A stretch of 64,000 nucleotides of DNA from contig JAYGXS010000001.1 of assembly GCA_036362985.1 (NCBI GenBank), forward strand, positions 68,176,345-68,240,344, written 5' to 3'. Below the pieces are notes generated by a model. It had not been told where the DNA came from and did no database searches. It worked only from the letters and a program-made list of their open reading frames with translations. How positions within the stretch are numbered: the stretch's first letter is position 1; each line of letters opens with the position of its first letter. Positions 61,020 to 64,000 of the stretch are shown here, piece after piece. Position numbers and translations under genes: made by a program. This stretch comes from Ligula intestinalis. Taxonomy: Eukaryota; Platyhelminthes; Cestoda; Diphyllobothriidea; Diphyllobothriidae.

Positions 61020-61803
61020 TTCATGCAGGGCTGCTCTCACCCTTCTGAGATCCAATGGTCTGTATGCACATGCAATGCCAGTCTTCAGCCAACCACGGTC
61101 CCTGCAGCCTGGAAGGCGCTGGCACTTTCTCTCACTTCTGATTCCCTGTTGGTGACTGCACTCGCGCTCCCACTGGGTTTCAGGCCCCACTGCGGGTGCC
61201 CGAAAAGCTAGGCGGTCACTATGCGGTAGGGGAGAAAGTGAGGTCGACCTCGGCGCGATTCTTCCCTCACTATAATAAATCTGAATGCGTCTGAATCTAT
61301 CACGGTGCGCTAAAAGCCTTGGCTTGGAGGGTATGCCAACTGACGGGAAAACTCGGACACCCTACGTAGCTGCTCCTTCTGTACGCGTGTGTCTGTGTGT
61401 GCGTATGGGAGGAGAGGGAGGACTGAGAGTCAGGCTGCAATGGCTTCCTCTTAATGTGGCCTTTATGGCGCTCCCGCGCTGTCGGGAGCATACCTAGCGA
61501 GATGGCTGTGTGAAGTGTGCGCATGCTGAGTGCTTATCGCGCCAGCCGTCTCCACCCTCCCTCATCCCCGGTCTTATTGACTTTGTCTTTACACCGGAAA
61601 CGGAGGTGGGAGTGGCAAGCGAGTGGGTAGATTCAGCGCAAGTCTGCCTAAACTCCTATTTTCTCTCGCACGAGTTCTCTGCGTTGCTCCTGCTTGCTGT
61701 TGCTTTCGTGTTGCTTGCCCAGCTTGCCTCTGTGTAGGCTGTGGCTTGCTTCAGCGTTTGCTGCGGCTTGTTGGAGCGCGTGGTGCCCATCGTAAAAATC
61801 GAC
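61020..61803 (+). repeat. Repeat T, second copy
   Basis: Matches 7291-8065. Ends at GCCCATCGT/AAAATCGACG, after which this copy has a (TG)n tract and LINE F, while the first copy has a LINE-D fragment. Confidence 0.7.
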
Positions 61804-61811
61804 GGGGGATC

Positions 61812-61813
61812 TG

Positions 61814-61851
<38 letters not shown>
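61812..61851 (+). repeat. (TG)n microsatellite
   Basis: A near-perfect dinucleotide tract of about 38 bases between repeat T and LINE F copy 2. Confidence 0.95.
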
Positions 61852-61865
61852 ATTTGAATCTGCCC

Positions 61866-64000
61866 GGACTTTGGAAGGTTATGCAGAAGTTTGGCTCGCC
61901 GGAGCATTTCACCCACATGGTTCGAAAATTCCATTGTGGGATGATGGCGCGCGTCACGGACTACAGAACACTGTCTGAAGCCTTCGCCGTGACCGATGGA
62001 GTGAACCAAGGCTGTGTCCTCGCACCCAACCTCTTCAGTCTCATGTTCTCTGCCATGCTGATGGACGCCTACCATGAAGAGCGTCCCGGTATCCCATCAA
62101 CTATAGAACGAACGGAAACCTCCTCAACATTCGCCAAATGCAGGCCCCTACGCGCGTCTCCACAACCACAGTCCAAGATCTGCTGTTTGCGGCCGACTGC
62201 GTTCTCAACACCACCACCGAAGTGGACATTCAAAGGAGCACGGACCTCTTTGCAGCAGGTTTTGCCAATTTTGGTCTCACCATCAACATGGACAAGACGG
62301 TGGTTATGAATTAACCGCCGCCAGGTGTTGACTTCAACTCCGTACGCATCTACGTCAACGGACCTGAACTGCAGAACGTGGGCAACTTCACATACCTCGG
62401 CAGTACGCTTTCTCGCAACACTAAAATAGACGACGAGTTTACTCGCAGAATCTCCAAAGCTAGCCAAGCCTTCGGTCGGCTCCAAGCCTCCGTATGGAAT
62501 CGTTGTAGTCTTCAACTGTAAACGAAATTGAATATGTACAGGGCTCTTGTGCTGTCAACACTCTTGTACGGAGCGGAGACTTGGACTGTCTATGCTAGCC
62601 AAGCGCGCAAACTGAACCATTTTCATCTCAACTAACTTCGCCCCATATTGAAGGTGAAGTGGCAGGAGAGGATTCCGGACACGGAAATCCTGGAGAGAAC
62701 GGGAGTTCACAGCATCCAGGCCATGCTCATGCAGATACAACTGCGCTGGAGCGGTTACGTGGTACGTATGAACGCTGAACGGCAACCCAAGCGACTGTTC
62801 TATGGCAATGTCGCCGTAGGTACTCGTCGCATAGGCGGGAAAAAGAGACGCTAAAAGGACACTTTGATGAACTCCTTGAAGCGTCTTGAAATCAACACGT
62901 TGAACTGGGAGGAGCTTGCCCTTGAGCGAACCGCGTGGCGAAGAGCGGTAAAAACAGGCACACCAAGCTACGAAGCAAGTCGGATCGCCGCCGCCAAGGC
63001 AAAAAGGACGGCACGCAAGTCTCACAACACACGGACGCACACTGCCACCACCCAACCCCTCCCAACGTGTCCGCATTGTCAACGCAACTTCCGTGCACAC
63101 ATTGGCTTGGTTGGTCACCTCCGGAAGCCATGCAACCCTCCTCTGACAGCATCCACTTCTACTGCACCAAACACTCCACCGGACCCTACTCTACCCTCCA
63201 CCTCCATGGCAATAATCGACGCAACAGATGCCTCGTTGCCCTTATCCACCAAATCCAATCCACCCGCAACTTCCTCCACCCCTTCTTACCCATCACCACC
63301 CGCCACAACTCGCAGCCCCACACCTGAACCCTCCTCCAGCTCTGAGGGCCTGATATGCCCTCACTGCTATCGCACATTCACCTCACGCATCGGCCTAGTC
63401 GTTCACTTTCGAATCCATCGCACAGAGACTGGTGAACTAGTGGACCCAGGTAAGTTGCCGTCAGATAAGCCGAACTTGCCTCTTAATTTGCCTTGCTGTC
63501 CTTATGTACGATGTGTTTTGCACCACTTCTACTATTACATGCTAGTACTACTATTAAGCACGGTTTCTTATACCAGCCTCACTAGCATTAGCATCGTTTG
63601 ACGTCACTAGCAGCTTAATTCCAGCTCCACTCAGGTTTATTCGTCCTTGCTCGCAGTCTTCTCTAGGACCTGCAGTGCATTCATTTGCACCTTCAGCCCT
63701 GCCCAAACATTCCTGTTCTCTGCGGCAATTAAGACTTTGATCTTGAGCCTCATTCATATCATTGCCTCGCATCACGCCTATCACAGTCACCACTGATGTG
63801 TATAAATTTTTCAGTCATCACCCTCTCCCCAATTCACGCCTCTAACGTTGTTATCTTGCCAATTTACGCCTAAAATGCCGGTATGGCTGGGGGCGCGGAG
63901 GGATGGGGGGATTTATCGTCGCTATCGCCCGTCAGGCTTACTCTACTAACGTAATTCTTAGGGGAAGAACTGATCGATTTCCATGTTGCGCTCGTCGTAA
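61866..64000 (+). mobile_element. LINE family F, copy 2 (runs off the right edge)
   Basis: Collinear with 148-2441 of copy 1. RT starts mid-domain at VMQKFGSPEHFTHMVRKFHC, so it is truncated at the same region where the TG tract begins. The frame is broken around 62090 and again near 62315 and 62635. The catalytic box reads FAAD in place of FADD (62180-62200 region), which removes one metal-binding Asp. The 3' untranslated part continues past the window. Confidence 0.85.
62864..63601 (+). pseudogene. C-terminal zinc-finger tail of LINE F copy 2
   Basis: 245 codons. RLEINTLNWEELALERTAWR and SYEASRIAAAKAKRTARKSH precede the fingers. Finger 1, CPHCQRNFRAHIGLVGHLRKPC, has C-x2-C-x12-H-x4-C spacing (a CCHC type). 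Finger 2, CPHCYRTFTSRIGLVVHFRIH, is standard C2H2. The third finger of copy 1 is absent: the sequence jumps from TGELV to PGKLPSDKP, a loss of about 210 bases. The CAG/GTAAGT donor-like word follows directly (near 63450). Confidence 0.75.

Noticed and set aside
61656..62075. Minus-strand 139-codon frame with a His-Thr repeat
   Set aside because: Antisense of the LINE F RT and of the (TG)n tract; a shadow frame.
1..64000. CRISPR arrays, bacterial operons, rRNA genes or viral envelope genes
   Set aside because: No regular spacer arrays, no Shine-Dalgarno-led operons, no rRNA-like blocks and no envelope-like frame after any integrase were seen.

Overview
The window is a repeat-dense animal genome segment, most likely from a flatworm. 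A diphyllobothriid-type tapeworm is the best guess, from the mix of LINE, Gypsy and Penelope families and from introns of 30-52 nt in the two recognisable host genes. This is inference; no taxonomic marker was seen. Two assembly gaps (39140-39239, 54636-54645) show it is a draft contig.

Layout. 1-2604 is a LINE (family F) whose reverse transcriptase (RT) is followed by Cys/His zinc fingers; a second copy runs 61866-64000. 2605-4045 is a minus-strand LINE-A fragment. 4500-8065 is a repeat unit (S then T) split by a LINE-B insertion; the same unit is uninterrupted at 60700-61803. 9062-26640 is a deeply nested stack. Gypsy-1 (+) is interrupted by a palindromic Penelope-like insert and by Gypsy-2 (-, 10307-25912). 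Gypsy-2 is interrupted by Gypsy-3 (+, 11753-22867). The 5' LTR of Gypsy-3 is interrupted by a long LINE-B copy, which itself carries Penelope elements, a LINE-D fragment and a MITE-like element.

26641-34460 is a gene island with few mobile elements. It holds two host genes: an IFT25/HSPB11 homolog (27624-28044, +) and a Hikeshi/OPI10 homolog (33759-34454, -). One or two weak candidate exons and a Penelope-like palindrome with a hammerhead ribozyme motif lie between them.

34893-59280 returns to mobile elements: LINE-A pieces in both orientations, nearly intact LINE-D (39240-42398) and LINE-E (48780-52928), Gypsy-4 (-) with a tandem LTR arrangement, a Penelope RT fragment, and a LINE-G copy (55516-58600) nested in LINE-A. 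59281-61865 holds unassigned sequence, a LINE C-terminal fragment and the S-T repeat, then the second F copy.

Function. The host genes act in cilia (IFT25) and in heat-stress nuclear import of Hsp70 (Hikeshi). The rest encodes retrotransposition: endonuclease, RT, gag, protease, integrase and self-cleaving RNA. Every element shows stops, frameshifts, truncation or deletion, so none looks autonomous as assembled. LINE-E, LINE-D and LINE-G come closest, with one to three in-frame stops in otherwise single-frame ORF2s. Family letters are local labels.
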